The notes under the pieces: model-generated
What the model was told of the DNA's origin: nothing
Seen by the model: only the letters and a program-made list of their open reading frames with translations
Database searches by the model: none
NCBI RefSeq assembly: GCF_014199265.1
Contig: NZ_JACIJG010000007.1
Coordinates: 62,001 to 126,000, forward strand
DNA: 64,000 bases
Direction of reading: 5' to 3'
Origin: Brucella daejeonensis
Lineage (GTDB): Bacteria > Pseudomonadota > Alphaproteobacteria > Rhizobiales > Rhizobiaceae
Program-made: the position numbers and the translations under genes
Shown here: one piece after another, positions 43,551-53,428 of the stretch
Position numbering within the stretch: the first letter of the stretch is position 1
Layout: each line of letters starts with the position of its first letter

Positions 43551-44681
43551 CTATTTCAGCACAGATTGATATACAGCAAGCGTACGGTCAGCGATCCCGC
43601 TCCAGCTATAATCCCGTGCAATCCGGTCGATCAGGTCCTGCGACTGGTCAGGAGACAGCGGCCTGTCAATCTTCCCGCGCATGGCATCCTTGAGAGCCTC
43701 AATATCGCCGAGGGGAAAATAACTGTCCTTCGAAAGACCGACCTCGATATTGGCCGTGATGTCGCTCGCAAGCACGTTCAACCCGTACCCCATCGCCTCC
43801 AGAAGCGCGATGGGCATACCTTCGTGGCTGGAAGGCAGGACAAACAGCGCCGCCTGACTGAACACGGCAGAAAGTTCCTCGCCCCGGAGCGCGCCGGTCA
43901 ACACCACACCCGGCACGGCTTCCGCCCGTGCCCTGACCGTGGCGGCGTATTCGGCCGTATATTCCGCCGACCCGATCAAGGCGAGTTTCAGGGATGGATC
44001 GGAGAGTTTTGCAAAAGCCTCGATCAGATCGAGCTGGCGCTTTTCAGGAACGATCCGCGCCACAAGGGCAATATAGCGTCCGGGGGAGAGATCGTATTTT
44101 TCAAGCCACACCCGGTCATGCGATGCGGGGCGCAATGTGACCCCGTTCGGAATGAATGTGACCGGCACATCGTAGCGTTGCTGCATGGTCTGCGCGATGT
44201 CGTTGGAAACGGCGATACGCGCATTTGCAAAACGCATCCCGCACCATTCTCCCAGTTTGAGCATCGTCCGCGCCAGACGGCCCCATTTCTGGCGGTTATA
44301 ATCGAAACCATGGTGGGTCACGACCGTCGGCAATCCGAAAAGACGGGCCAATGGGGTTGCCAGTGCCGGTCCGATCGCGTGGATATGCAGAACATCCGGT
44401 CTTTTTATTCCCGCGCGCAGGATGCCGATGACCGTATGGATGATCGCCTCGAATTTCATCGATGTAGGGGCCCAGACCGGCGTTACCTGAATGCCTTCCC
44501 AGACATAGGGCTGCTTCCTGTCCAGATAGGGACTACGTCCGACAACCTCGACGTCCCAGCCCTTCGCGATATAGAGCCGGGCCAGTTCCTCGACGTGTTT
44601 TTCCACTCCGCCCTGAACGTTGGGCACACCGCGCAGGCCGAGCATCATGACGCGGGGTCGCTTGCCTTTGTCGGCCATCAT
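43551..44681 (-). CDS. GT4 glycosyltransferase (exopolysaccharide locus)
   Basis: 376 residues, two Rossmann-like halves of the GT-B fold. GLRGVPNVQGGVEKHVEELA near residue 15 and the donor-binding block LFVLPSSHEGMPIALLEAMGYGLNVLASD (quoted: PSSHEGMPIALLEAMGYG) with the E-x7-E pattern near residue 285 define family 4. Last gene of the five-gene minus operon; overlaps the previous GT4 by four bases. Sugar donor unknown. Confidence 0.88.
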   Translation of the reverse strand: MMADKGKRPRVMMLGLRGVPNVQGGVEKHVEELARLYIAKGWDVEVVGRSPYLDRKQPYVWEGIQVTPVWAPTSMKFEAIIHTVIGILRAGIKRPDVLHIHAIGPALATPLARLFGLPTVVTHHGFDYNRQKWGRLARTMLKLGEWCGMRFANARIAVSNDIAQTMQQRYDVPVTFIPNGVTLRPASHDRVWLEKYDLSPGRYIALVARIVPEKRQLDLIEAFAKLSDPSLKLALIGSAEYTAEYAATVRARAEAVPGVVLTGALRGEELSAVFSQAALFVLPSSHEGMPIALLEAMGYGLNVLASDITANIEVGLSKDSYFPLGDIEALKDAMRGKIDRPLSPDQSQDLIDRIARDYSWSGIADRTLAVYQSVLK

Positions 44682-45922
44682 AGCGCTCCCAGTTCGGCGT
44701 AGAGTTCCAGCGTCCGGTTTCTATAGGCCTGAGGCGAAAATTCGCTCGCGGCCCACAGGCGTCCGGCGCTTCCCAATTTGCGCCGCGCCTGCGGCGTCAA
44801 TCCGGCCAGTTCACTGAGGACACGTGCAAGATCGGCCGCATCCGCGCTGCGCGCCACCGCCCCGGTTTCACCTTCGATGATCATTTCAGGAATACCGCCT
44901 ATATCCGCTCCGATTACTGGCACTCCAAGCGCATAGGCTTCCAATATGCTGATCGGTGCGTTTTCGTACCATTCGGATGGCAGAACGAGCGCCCTGGCCT
45001 CCCCGATGAGCCGGTGCAGCCGCTCCCCGGAAACATAGCCCGCAAAGGTAACATCGCCACCGGTTTCGGCGGCAATGGCCCTCAGCGTCTCTTCTTCCGG
45101 TCCGGTGCCGGCGATAACCAGTTTCTGGCCCGCGATAGCCGCCGCGCGAATGAGCGTGCCGATACCCTTTTCAGGCGCTAGCCTTCCGACATAGGCGAAA
45201 TAATCGCCTTCATCGTCATAGGGTTTCAGATCGTCGGTATGGGCGAAGTTCGGAATATAAACCAGCTTTTCCTCGGGCCAGCCCCATTCGACAAGCTTGG
45301 CAATATAAAAGCGGCTCGGCACGACAACACGGTCCAGCGTATTGCGGTAAAGACCCAGAGTGCGGTGAATGGCCGTCTCGACGAAGACCAGACCGCTCAA
45401 GGCAGCAGAATCCTTGATGCATTTGCGGACAGCCACATTGTAAATGCGGCCGCCTTTGCAGCGCTCGCATATCTGGTCGTGCGACAGCATCTTGTAAGCC
45501 GGACAGGCGAGTTTCAGGTCATGGGCCGTCATCACCGTCGGGACACCCGCTTCCTTCAGGACCGGGAAAATCGACGGCGACAGGTGATGGTAGATATTAT
45601 GCGCGTGGGCGATGTTGGGCCGGAAGCGTTCGATCAGCGCCTTGATCCGGTTCCGTGCTTCCCATGAATAGATGATCTTTCCCGCCTGCACGACCTTCGT
45701 CAGCGGGCTGCTCTCGCGACCATATTCGATTTCCGACACGAAATAGGAAGACCAGTCGGAGGCGAAATTATCCGGGTGCTGCATGGCGAACGGCGCCGTC
45801 TGCCAGCCGATTTCAGAAAAAAGCCTGATATGATCGAGAAAGACCGCCTCGGCGCCGCCTCGGCGATAAAAGTAATTGTTGATCGCCAGAAGGCGATGCT
45901 CCCTGTTGTCTGCGGATGTCAA
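44678..45922 (-). CDS. GT4 glycosyltransferase (exopolysaccharide locus)
   Basis: 414 residues, family 4. NYFYRRGGAEAVFLDHIRLF near residue 16 (acceptor side), HAHNIYHHLSPSI, VPSRFYIAKLVEWG, YVGRLAPEKGI and EWYENAPISILEAYALGVPV with the E-x7-E pattern near residue 320. A Cys-rich insert (CPAYKML, CERCKGG, VRKC) around residues 140-165 is typical of a subgroup of these enzymes. Overlaps both neighbours by four bases, so translation is coupled. Confidence 0.88.
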   Translation of the reverse strand: MTSADNREHRLLAINNYFYRRGGAEAVFLDHIRLFSEIGWQTAPFAMQHPDNFASDWSSYFVSEIEYGRESSPLTKVVQAGKIIYSWEARNRIKALIERFRPNIAHAHNIYHHLSPSIFPVLKEAGVPTVMTAHDLKLACPAYKMLSHDQICERCKGGRIYNVAVRKCIKDSAALSGLVFVETAIHRTLGLYRNTLDRVVVPSRFYIAKLVEWGWPEEKLVYIPNFAHTDDLKPYDDEGDYFAYVGRLAPEKGIGTLIRAAAIAGQKLVIAGTGPEEETLRAIAAETGGDVTFAGYVSGERLHRLIGEARALVLPSEWYENAPISILEAYALGVPVIGADIGGIPEMIIEGETGAVARSADAADLARVLSELAGLTPQARRKLGSAGRLWAASEFSPQAYRNRTLELYAELGAL

Positions 45923-46716
45923 GCGGCACCTCGCTGCGCGCCAAGATGGGCCAGCGCCTCGCGAATGGAAAGGACCATCGCGCCACTTTCCACCGCGCGC
46001 GATACGAGATGCTCGAATGTCTCGGGCTTGCAGCCGAACTCAGTCGGCGTGTTGCTGACATCATGCGTGTAGAAAACAAGCCAACCGGGATTGGCTTGCA
46101 GGTCCTCGATCCACCGTGTCTGACCTGCCGCCAGCTCATCAGGCTGCCTGATTTCGACCGCCTGCAAAAAAGCAAGGTCGATCATGCCGCGATTGACGCG
46201 GTTGCCACCGCCGCGGCAGGTCGCGAAGCGATCCGCGAAGAGCCGCCGCGTCGCGACCGACGAAGCGCAATAGGGATAGGCAAAGTTGCGCTGTGCGACG
46301 CGATCTGTCTCCAGTGTGTCGAGGTAACCTGTGTTGCGATCGAGATCGGAAACGATCCGCTGCGCGCCTGTGTAAGGCACTTTCAGATGGTCGTAGGTAT
46401 GGCATCCCAGCTCGTGGCCTTGTTCGACCAGCCTCCGGCAGCCGTCCTCCGTGATCAGATTGCGATTATCTTCTTTCGTGCCGACGAGACTGCCGGAAAT
46501 ATAGAAGGTTCCGTGCAGGCCATGTTTATCGAGAATTGCCGCTCCGGCGCTTTCTGCCGTATCCGGCACGTCATCGAATGTAAAACTGATGATGCGGTCG
46601 CTCTTCGGCAGGCTGAAAGGACGCAGCGGAAATCTCCGGCTGATACTGTCGTTCAGTCGGGTCGCATACCATTCCAGACGCCGGCGCGCCCTGTCTAGAC
46701 TACCTGTTTCCACCAA
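45919..46716 (-). CDS. Polysaccharide deacetylase (exopolysaccharide locus)
   Basis: 265 residues, CE4/NodB homology: SFTFDDVPDTAES near residue 44 (catalytic Asp pair), CHTYDHLK near residue 105 (zinc His), FAYPYCASS near 144 and LVFYTHDVSNTP near 213. The usual AYPYG glycine is Cys here. No clear signal peptide. Lies between the polymerase-like and GT4 genes, so it probably trims N-acetyl groups on a precursor of the polymer. Confidence 0.88.
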   Translation of the reverse strand: MVETGSLDRARRRLEWYATRLNDSISRRFPLRPFSLPKSDRIISFTFDDVPDTAESAGAAILDKHGLHGTFYISGSLVGTKEDNRNLITEDGCRRLVEQGHELGCHTYDHLKVPYTGAQRIVSDLDRNTGYLDTLETDRVAQRNFAYPYCASSVATRRLFADRFATCRGGGNRVNRGMIDLAFLQAVEIRQPDELAAGQTRWIEDLQANPGWLVFYTHDVSNTPTEFGCKPETFEHLVSRAVESGAMVLSIREALAHLGAQRGAA

Positions 46717-46740
46717 TGCCCCAGCCCCCCAAAAGCTGTT

Positions 46741-48033
46741 TCAGACAAGCTTTGCCTTTGCCTGCAATCGCAGCCCAAAGACGGCGACCATTATACAGAA
46801 CCACAATGGACTACCGTTCTGGAAGAAACTGCTTTCCATACAAGACGTATATAATCCGTAAAGCCAAAGCCGAATATAAAGTAGCGTCAATATAGGATCG
46901 TTATCTGTGTTTTCTGCTTCCCTGATATACCGAAGCGGCAAGATCATTATCCAGACGAGTGTCAGAATTAATCCCGGAACGCCAGCATTGATCATCATAT
47001 CCAGAAACGAATTATGCGCGTTAAACGCCGCAACCGCCCAGCTTGCTCCGCCCCCTCCGGCATAAACCATCTCCGGCGTCTTCCAGAACGAGTCGAGCCC
47101 GTATCCAAAGAACGGTTTCGCCCCGATGGCAGAGAATGCCAGTTTCCAGATATCGGACCGATTCGTGAAACTCGCGTCGATGCCGAAGCTCTCGACAAGC
47201 TCTCGCAATGGATCGACCACCGCGGAACCGACGGTGATGATATTGAAAGCCGCGATACCGGCAATCGCAATAAATGGCCGAGTCCATCGCAACCGCACGA
47301 AAACGAGCGATACTATCGCAATGAAGGGCAACATGGCCGTTGACGTCTTGCCGCCCGTATGGAGAACGAAGAACACGCACAGCCCCACGATGAGCAGCCC
47401 GGTTTTGGGTAATCCAGCCTTCCGTATGTAAAGACCGACGAAGGCGAGCAGCACGAGTGAAGCGGCAGCGGCGTTCTTATGCGGATAATGCCCGCGCCAG
47501 GCACCTGCAAGCATCGGCTCGATGACTTCGGTGGCCTGATGAATGCCGCGCTGCGGCATGAAAATCACGCCGAAATAGGCGAAGCCCAGCGTCAATAGCG
47601 ATCCGATCGCCAACAGCCGCGCCATTTGACGTTCTGACTGCGGGAGCATCAGAAAAACGCTCGCATTGAAGGCGGTCAGGATGGACAGAACAACCTTTTT
47701 CTCCGCGATCATGGGATGAGCGGACAGAAGCGCGGTCGCGAAGAGCCAGAAGAAGATCAGGCAGATCAGAACGCGCGGCTGCATGATCCCACTGCGCAAC
47801 GAACCGTTGAACGCACAGACCAGAAAGCCACCTGTCAGGAAAAGCGTGACCAGTTGGTTCAAGGCGTTGGAAACGCCCGCTTGCGGCGCCACGCCGGTCA
47901 CGGCACCGACATTCGGATAAGGATTGGTCCCTATCCAGACAAACAGGAACATGCCCAGAAAAAGAAGCGCGCCTACAGCGGACGATACCTGCTGCTGCGT
48001 CTGTTCACGGTAATATGCCGATATTTCAGCCAC
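46741..48033 (-). CDS. Wzy/ExoQ-like polysaccharide polymerase
   Basis: 430-residue inner-membrane protein with about eleven hydrophobic segments and an O-antigen-ligase-type (Wzy_C) region: GAWRGHYPHKNAAAASLVLLA near residue 180 and FFGYGLDSFWKTP ... FNAHNSFLDMMINAGVPGL near residue 320-360, with the conserved H-N. Begins with GTG at 48033. Expected to polymerise repeat units delivered by the flippase at 49893, with length set by the GumC-like protein upstream in the operon. Confidence 0.85.
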   Translation of the reverse strand: MAEISAYYREQTQQQVSSAVGALLFLGMFLFVWIGTNPYPNVGAVTGVAPQAGVSNALNQLVTLFLTGGFLVCAFNGSLRSGIMQPRVLICLIFFWLFATALLSAHPMIAEKKVVLSILTAFNASVFLMLPQSERQMARLLAIGSLLTLGFAYFGVIFMPQRGIHQATEVIEPMLAGAWRGHYPHKNAAAASLVLLAFVGLYIRKAGLPKTGLLIVGLCVFFVLHTGGKTSTAMLPFIAIVSLVFVRLRWTRPFIAIAGIAAFNIITVGSAVVDPLRELVESFGIDASFTNRSDIWKLAFSAIGAKPFFGYGLDSFWKTPEMVYAGGGGASWAVAAFNAHNSFLDMMINAGVPGLILTLVWIMILPLRYIREAENTDNDPILTLLYIRLWLYGLYTSCMESSFFQNGSPLWFCIMVAVFGLRLQAKAKLV

Positions 48034-48051
48034 AGTCTGACCAGTATCCCA

Positions 48052-49596
48052 CTATCGCACGGTTTCGGCATCATCTATCCGATAATTCCTGCGCCAGGCG
48101 CCAAGATAGCCAAACCCAAGCGCCAGGGCCATACCCAACCCCATGCCCGCAATACCGCCTGCGGCACCAAGAACGATAGTTTTCGGCGGCCAGCTTCGGC
48201 CGATCGGCGGGATAGCGGTCGATATGATCCGGATATTGGTTGCGTCGAGCTGCTGCCGCTGGCTCGTCTCGGAACTGCGCGTCAGGAACGTATTATAGAT
48301 CGCCACTTTCGCGGTCATATCGCGCTCCAGATCGGAGAGCTGTACCTGCGCGTCATTGTCGAGCGCAACCGCGGAGCGCGCCGAAGCGGCCTGAGCGTTG
48401 AGCGCGGCCACCACGGCGTTGGCCTGGTCCAGATCGACCTTCGCGGCCTGCAGAATACGCGCCCGCTCCTGAACGATCTGCTGCTCAAGACCGGCAAGCT
48501 GGCGTTCCGTATTGATGAGTTCGGGATAGCGCGGGCCATAAGTCATGGCGAGCGCATCATATCGTTGCTTCAGCGATGCATACTGGCCGCGCAGATTGGT
48601 CATGGTCGGCGATTGCAGGGTGCTCGCCGGACTGATCGCATTGCCCGTATCCCTTGTCAGTTCTTCGTAACGTGTGCGCGCATCGGCCACCCGCGCCTTC
48701 GCATCGACAAGCTTGGCGTTGATCTGCGTCATGGACTGCGTGCTGACGAGTTCTCCTCCCGCTATTTGCAGGCCATGCGCCCTGCGGAAAGCGGCAACCT
48801 TTTCTTCCGCCCCGGTCGCGGCCTTCTGCAGCGACGTCAGGCGTTCGGACAAAGCAGCGGCCGCACGGCCTGCCCCGTCGGCGTCGGCCTGTGCGACTTC
48901 TTCCTGGAAGGAGTTTGCCAGAGCATCGGCAACTCTCACCGATTTTTCGGGATTGTCCGTCCAGACGGCAATCGTGACCAGATAGGAGCGCTCCGGCCTT
49001 GTAACGTTGATGCGCTGCGAAAGCGCCCGGATCGCCGTCAGCGTATCGTCCCGCAAGCCCGCAGGTTTGCTCAATCCCAGCATAGCCCTCAGATCGAAGC
49101 TCGGCGGAGGCGGAACGAATTCCTCGTCATTGCTCAGCTTGAGTTCCGTCACGACCCGCCGGAGCACATTGCCGGACGTCAGAACGCGCATCTTGCTTTC
49201 GATATCGAGAATCTGGCTGTCTGCCTGCAAGCTTTGCGCATAGACGTCGTTCGGCAGCAATTGCAGCCCGGATGGCGGGACCAGCAGATCCGTATAAGCG
49301 GTATATCGCGGTTTCGCCGTCATCCCGTAAGCAAGACCTGTGAGCGCGCCGACGACGGCAAGCGCTGCAATCGAAATCCAGCGGGCGCGTATCCACGCAA
49401 TCGCCTCGAACAGATCGAGTTCGGGAAGCATCAGGCCCCGGCTCTCCGAAGCCCCCTCACCGGCTTCTAGCCGTTCTTTACGTACACCGCCCGCCTCATG
49501 CGTCACCGCATGCAGTCGGTCATCGACGGCCACCGGTGTTTCACTCCCGGCCTCCGTCAACCGTGCTTTCGAAGCGAGATCGCGCAAGGTGTACAT
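48052..49596 (-). CDS. GumC/Wzz-type chain-length determinant without kinase domain
   Basis: 514 residues. First gene of the operon. Two membrane helices (near residues 72-92 and 475-497) enclose a periplasmic coiled-coil domain with long heptads (residues about 235-430), as in polysaccharide co-polymerases. The C-terminus stops at RRNYRIDDAETVR soon after the second helix; there is no Walker motif or tyrosine cluster, so a bacterial tyrosine kinase, if used, is encoded elsewhere. ATG preceded by AAGGAT. Confidence 0.85.
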   Translation of the reverse strand: MYTLRDLASKARLTEAGSETPVAVDDRLHAVTHEAGGVRKERLEAGEGASESRGLMLPELDLFEAIAWIRARWISIAALAVVGALTGLAYGMTAKPRYTAYTDLLVPPSGLQLLPNDVYAQSLQADSQILDIESKMRVLTSGNVLRRVVTELKLSNDEEFVPPPPSFDLRAMLGLSKPAGLRDDTLTAIRALSQRINVTRPERSYLVTIAVWTDNPEKSVRVADALANSFQEEVAQADADGAGRAAAALSERLTSLQKAATGAEEKVAAFRRAHGLQIAGGELVSTQSMTQINAKLVDAKARVADARTRYEELTRDTGNAISPASTLQSPTMTNLRGQYASLKQRYDALAMTYGPRYPELINTERQLAGLEQQIVQERARILQAAKVDLDQANAVVAALNAQAASARSAVALDNDAQVQLSDLERDMTAKVAIYNTFLTRSSETSQRQQLDATNIRIISTAIPPIGRSWPPKTIVLGAAGGIAGMGLGMALALGFGYLGAWRRNYRIDDAETVR

Positions 49597-49892
49597 TAGT
49601 CATCCTTAAAGTTTTCTCGGCAGCGCAACTATGACGCTACTTTCTCCATAGGGCGAAAGACTAAAAAAAATGGTTAATGAAAGGCAATGCCATACAAAGG
49701 ATTCAATAAATCGCCTATGAAGGGCAATCCACTAATGGTTGTTCACCAAATTGTGGCACGCCTGCTTGGCAGAAGAGGTTTTTCGAGGTTAAGAGAGTGG
49801 AGAGGATAATGCACGTCAGCGGAATCTTCTCTTGAGGTTTCGCGTGCGCTACGGACTTTCCCGGAAGTGGGCCGAACATTCGGTATGAAAAT
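49597..49892. promoter_or_regulatory. Divergent promoter region of the exopolysaccharide locus
   Basis: 296 bases, A+T-richer than the genes, between the five-gene operon and the flippase gene. It must contain both promoters. A mini-frame ATG-AAA-ATT-TGA at 49885-49896 overlaps the flippase start codon (TTG, 49893). A TGGCACG motif near 49755 does not have the spacing of a sigma-54 promoter. Confidence 0.5.
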
Positions 49893-51215
49893 TTGAAACG
49901 CCATTGGTCGACATTATTATCCTACGCAGCTTCCAGCGGCAGCCTTTTCACGGCAAACATCGCTCAGCTTTTCACCTTTGCGATACTGGCACGATATCTC
50001 GGCTCGCATGAGTTCGGCCTGTTCGTCACGGTGATGGCCGTAACCAGCATAGCCACTTTCATTTGCGGACTTGGCGGCGCGGAATGCCTCGTTCGTCGCG
50101 TGGCGCAGGACAAGACGATCTATCCGGCGATGCTGGGCCACAACCTCATCCTCATCGCAATCACAGGTGTGATACTCGTTGCAGCGGGGATGTTCATATT
50201 GCCTTTCTGGCTGAGCGGTTCTCCCGAATTCGCCAATAGCCATTTGGGGATTTTCCTGCTGCTCGTCACCAATATCGTTCTCGTGCGCCTCATCCTGCTG
50301 GCCGAACAGATTTATATCGCGCACACGGATTTCGTTTCGGCCAATCTTTCGGTTGTCGGTTTCGCGGTGGCCCGGACGATCGCCGCGGCAATCGCCTGCC
50401 TCGTCTTCGACGTTTCCACCGTGGTTGGATGGGCCTATTGGCAATTCGGCGTCCACGTTCTGGTCGCTATCGTCTACGCCCTGTTTCTGCGTCGGCTCGG
50501 AATGCCGCGATATGAGATCGTGCGGGACGAACTGAAACTCGGCGTGATGTTTGCCTCGCAATTCATCTTCAGGGCCGTGCGCCAGAATGCCGACCTTCTG
50601 CTGCTGGGCACGCTGATGTCACCAAGCATCGTGGGCAGCTACGGTGTAACCCGCCGCATCATCGACAGCAGCACGTTGACCGTGGAAGCGATGAACCGCC
50701 TCGTCTATCCGCATCTGGCGCGCGCCAGCGCAAACGGCATTCATCATGCGTTGCCGATCACCCTGCGACTTCTGGGGGCAGCTTTCGCGATCGGCGTTCT
50801 AACCTCGCTTGCCGTGTTCGTCATCGCACCTTATCTGCCCTATCTCTTCGGCCAGGAATACGACACGCTGGTTTCCTTCTGCCGCACACTGTGCTGGATC
50901 ACGATCTTCGTTGCCTTGTGGTCGATAGCCGTCGACCTTCTGGGGGCTGCAAGCCAGCATAGCTACCGTACGGCTGTTCTCAACACGGGAAATCTTCTCG
51001 GCGCGCCATTTCTGGCGCTGGCGACATGGTACGCGCCGATCACGGGCACTTTCGCAGCCATCTACGTCATCGAAATCGGAATCGTACTCGCATCATGGAG
51101 CTGTGTCGTCTATCTTGTCCGGCGAAGCCGGGACGCAGAGGCAAACAAGGGCGGCTTGAAACAAACTGGCTCGAAAAAGCTCGATGGTCGCAAGGACTTA
51201 TCCGAAACGCGATGA
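49893..51215 (+). CDS. Wzx-like polysaccharide flippase
   Basis: 440-residue inner-membrane protein with about twelve to fourteen hydrophobic segments of the MOP/PST type: TANIAQLFTFAILARYLGSHEFGLFV near residue 20 (quoted in part FAILARYLGSHEFGLFV), VRQNADLLLLGTLMSP near 227 and GASQ-like LLGAASQHSYRTAVLNTGN near 350. It would move lipid-linked repeat units across the membrane. The start is TTG at 49893, since the only nearby ATG (49885) reads into a stop after three codons. Confidence 0.82.
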   Translation: MKRHWSTLLSYAASSGSLFTANIAQLFTFAILARYLGSHEFGLFVTVMAVTSIATFICGLGGAECLVRRVAQDKTIYPAMLGHNLILIAITGVILVAAGMFILPFWLSGSPEFANSHLGIFLLLVTNIVLVRLILLAEQIYIAHTDFVSANLSVVGFAVARTIAAAIACLVFDVSTVVGWAYWQFGVHVLVAIVYALFLRRLGMPRYEIVRDELKLGVMFASQFIFRAVRQNADLLLLGTLMSPSIVGSYGVTRRIIDSSTLTVEAMNRLVYPHLARASANGIHHALPITLRLLGAAFAIGVLTSLAVFVIAPYLPYLFGQEYDTLVSFCRTLCWITIFVALWSIAVDLLGAASQHSYRTAVLNTGNLLGAPFLALATWYAPITGTFAAIYVIEIGIVLASWSCVVYLVRRSRDAEANKGGLKQTGSKKLDGRKDLSETR

Positions 51216-51238
51216 ATTCCACTCATTGAGCTTTGGCT

Positions 51239-53428
51239 CTAACCGGCGAGCTTGCGTTCCAGAAGGAAAAAGGTCGTTGGGCCATTGGAGCCTGCGCCGT
51301 TATCCAGCCGGAATTTGACCGCCCCCGCACCGGCGGCAATCTTTTCATGAACCCTGCCGTCCAGCCCGACCGGCGACAGCGTCCAGGATACGGCCTGCCC
51401 TGCCAGACTGACATCGATGCGATTGCGTAGCAGTGTGACCGGCAATTGCCCCCAGTCTTCGACAATCGTTTCTGCATCGTCGCGGAAACGCATATCGGTA
51501 TTGCGTGCATCGCTGGCAAAGATGATGAGCAGTTTTTCGCTTTTATCCAGCGGCCTGCCGTCTATTGCCGAAGCGGCGAACAGCCCGCGTTCCTCCGCAT
51601 TGCCGATGGTGACGCCGTTCAAGGTCACGCTGTCCCGCAATTGCGCGAAAGCCATGGCTTCCGTCCTTGGCGTGACAAGCTGCATCCGCAGCCTGTTCCG
51701 GTCGAGAAGTATCTCGCACGTTGCACTCTCGAACAGTCCCTGCGAGGCATCCGTAAGATTTTCACCGGACAGCAGCCGCGCCTGTTTCAGACGAAGCAGG
51801 ATATTATCCAGCGAGGCGTTCCGGTACGCTATGGCGACCTCTTTCTGGAGCCCTTCCGGCCGTTTCGGTTGAGCATCCGCGAGGCCTATTCTTCCGACAA
51901 GCGCGAGGGGTTTAAGCCGCGCGGGCTCACGCGCCTCAAGCGAGTCGCCAAGGCTTTTTTCGCCCTGCATCATGAACGGCACCGTGAAGGGCGCCTCTTT
52001 CACGTCGCCCCGGCGAAACAGGAGCGACATCAGTGTTTCACCCGCTCTGGCCACGGGGTCTTCGGCAAAAGTATAGGGAACGATACGCTGACGAAACGGC
52101 GTTGCTTCGTCGAAAGCCAGCGTCAACGGTCCCTGGCCGTGGCGGCAGATACCGTCCCAGCCCTGCAAGGCAGCGTAGGCCGGAAACAGCAATCCGGCTT
52201 CGTAACGATAACGATTCCAGAAAAGGTGCTCATATTCCGTCACGAAAAACGGACGGCCGATCCAGCGACCGGCAGCAATTTCGCTTACATAGGCAGCGGC
52301 ATCTGCGATCGAACTGCCGTCCTTGATCTCGGTTCCGGGAGCAAGGGTTCCGATCCAGTCGTGATAGGTATTGGCAACCACCGCCTGTTGCGGTTGCCGC
52401 GAAAGGGCAGTCTGCGTTGTGAACCAGTTGTTGTACGGCGCCACCAGCCCGCGATAACCGAGGCCGCGCAGCGCATTCTCCATCCGCCGGGCAAGCGAAC
52501 GTTCCTTTTCCACGGCGAAAGCCTGGAAATCATGAAGCCGTTTGCCTCCGCCATGACGGCTGGAGGGCAGGTCGATGGTCTGCCGCTCCAGGCTTTCTCC
52601 CGATGCCAGTCCGCCCCATGCGCGCGAAAGGGCGGCCGTGTCCGCATAGCGTTCTTTCAGGAACGCGTTGAAAGCGGGACGAAAACCGGGCCAGAACGTC
52701 TGCCCGTCTGCGTGCTCATGCACGAAGCTCGTAAATTCGATACTGTTCTCGTTAAAGGGAATAATCAGGGCAAGCGCCGGGTCCTGCAACGGAGCCAGAC
52801 CCGTGTAGGGATTGACCGTAGCGTAGACCACTTTTTGGAAGCGCAGCCAATGCTCGAAGGCTTCATCCTCCACATAGGCGCGACGCTTGAGATTGCCCGT
52901 TGGTCCCCAGCGATCGGTTTCCGCACCGCCCAATGCCCCGCTTTCGGAAGTCAGCCCGTCTATAACCCAATAGATCCCCTCCCGTTTCAGCGCCGCCATC
53001 AGGTAGCGCATACGGTCCAGCGCTTCAGGGCGGAAATCGAAGTCGCCTCCCTGCCTGATCATCAGATCGGCATCGACAAAATGGAACCGCGCTATGTTGT
53101 AGCCATTGAGGCGAAGCTGCCTGACATATCGGTCGATGAAGGCATGGTCGACGATCCCGGCCGACGGCGGTCCCCAGGCGATAGCCGCACATTGCAGCCG
53201 CATCGCCTTTTCCGGCGCATCCGCCCGGGCAAAACGCCCGGCTGGATTTGCAATCAGACGGCTTTGTTCGCCAATCGGCGGATTGGGCAGAAAGCCCGAA
53301 AAATCCAGCGGACTCCCGGCTGAAATCTCAAGATTGTTTTCAGTGACCGGAAGCCATTCCTCCGCCTCGGCCACTGATCCGGCAAGGCTGACGATCGAAG
53401 CAAGAAGGGCCAGTCGCAGCTTTTTCAT
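51239..53428 (-). CDS. Secreted glycoside hydrolase-like protein
   Basis: 729 residues with a signal peptide (MKKLRLALLASIVSLAGSVAEA). Residues about 90-470 look like a TIM barrel of GH5/GH42-like type: IARFHFVDAD, YWVIDGLTSES, ALIIPFNENSIEF with the likely acid/base Glu, and FFVTEYEHLFWNRYR with the likely nucleophile Glu near residue 400. The last 200 residues are beta-rich. It may cut or edit the locus polymer, a role often filled by a hydrolase within such clusters. Start overlaps the GT2 stop (TGATG). Confidence 0.75.
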   Translation of the reverse strand: MKKLRLALLASIVSLAGSVAEAEEWLPVTENNLEISAGSPLDFSGFLPNPPIGEQSRLIANPAGRFARADAPEKAMRLQCAAIAWGPPSAGIVDHAFIDRYVRQLRLNGYNIARFHFVDADLMIRQGGDFDFRPEALDRMRYLMAALKREGIYWVIDGLTSESGALGGAETDRWGPTGNLKRRAYVEDEAFEHWLRFQKVVYATVNPYTGLAPLQDPALALIIPFNENSIEFTSFVHEHADGQTFWPGFRPAFNAFLKERYADTAALSRAWGGLASGESLERQTIDLPSSRHGGGKRLHDFQAFAVEKERSLARRMENALRGLGYRGLVAPYNNWFTTQTALSRQPQQAVVANTYHDWIGTLAPGTEIKDGSSIADAAAYVSEIAAGRWIGRPFFVTEYEHLFWNRYRYEAGLLFPAYAALQGWDGICRHGQGPLTLAFDEATPFRQRIVPYTFAEDPVARAGETLMSLLFRRGDVKEAPFTVPFMMQGEKSLGDSLEAREPARLKPLALVGRIGLADAQPKRPEGLQKEVAIAYRNASLDNILLRLKQARLLSGENLTDASQGLFESATCEILLDRNRLRMQLVTPRTEAMAFAQLRDSVTLNGVTIGNAEERGLFAASAIDGRPLDKSEKLLIIFASDARNTDMRFRDDAETIVEDWGQLPVTLLRNRIDVSLAGQAVSWTLSPVGLDGRVHEKIAAGAGAVKFRLDNGAGSNGPTTFFLLERKLAG

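Noticed and set aside
49750-49772. Possible sigma-54 promoter (TGGCACG ... TTGGC) before the flippase gene
   Set aside because: The distance between the GG and GC elements is wrong for sigma-54 (they must be ten bases apart).
51446-53323. 625-codon plus-strand frame opposite the secreted hydrolase
   Set aside because: The minus-strand reading has a signal peptide, barrel motifs and coupling to the GT2 gene; the plus-strand translation is basic, low in structure and motif-free. Similar antisense frames at 25495-26952, 31969-33378 and 47716-49470 are rejected for the same reason.
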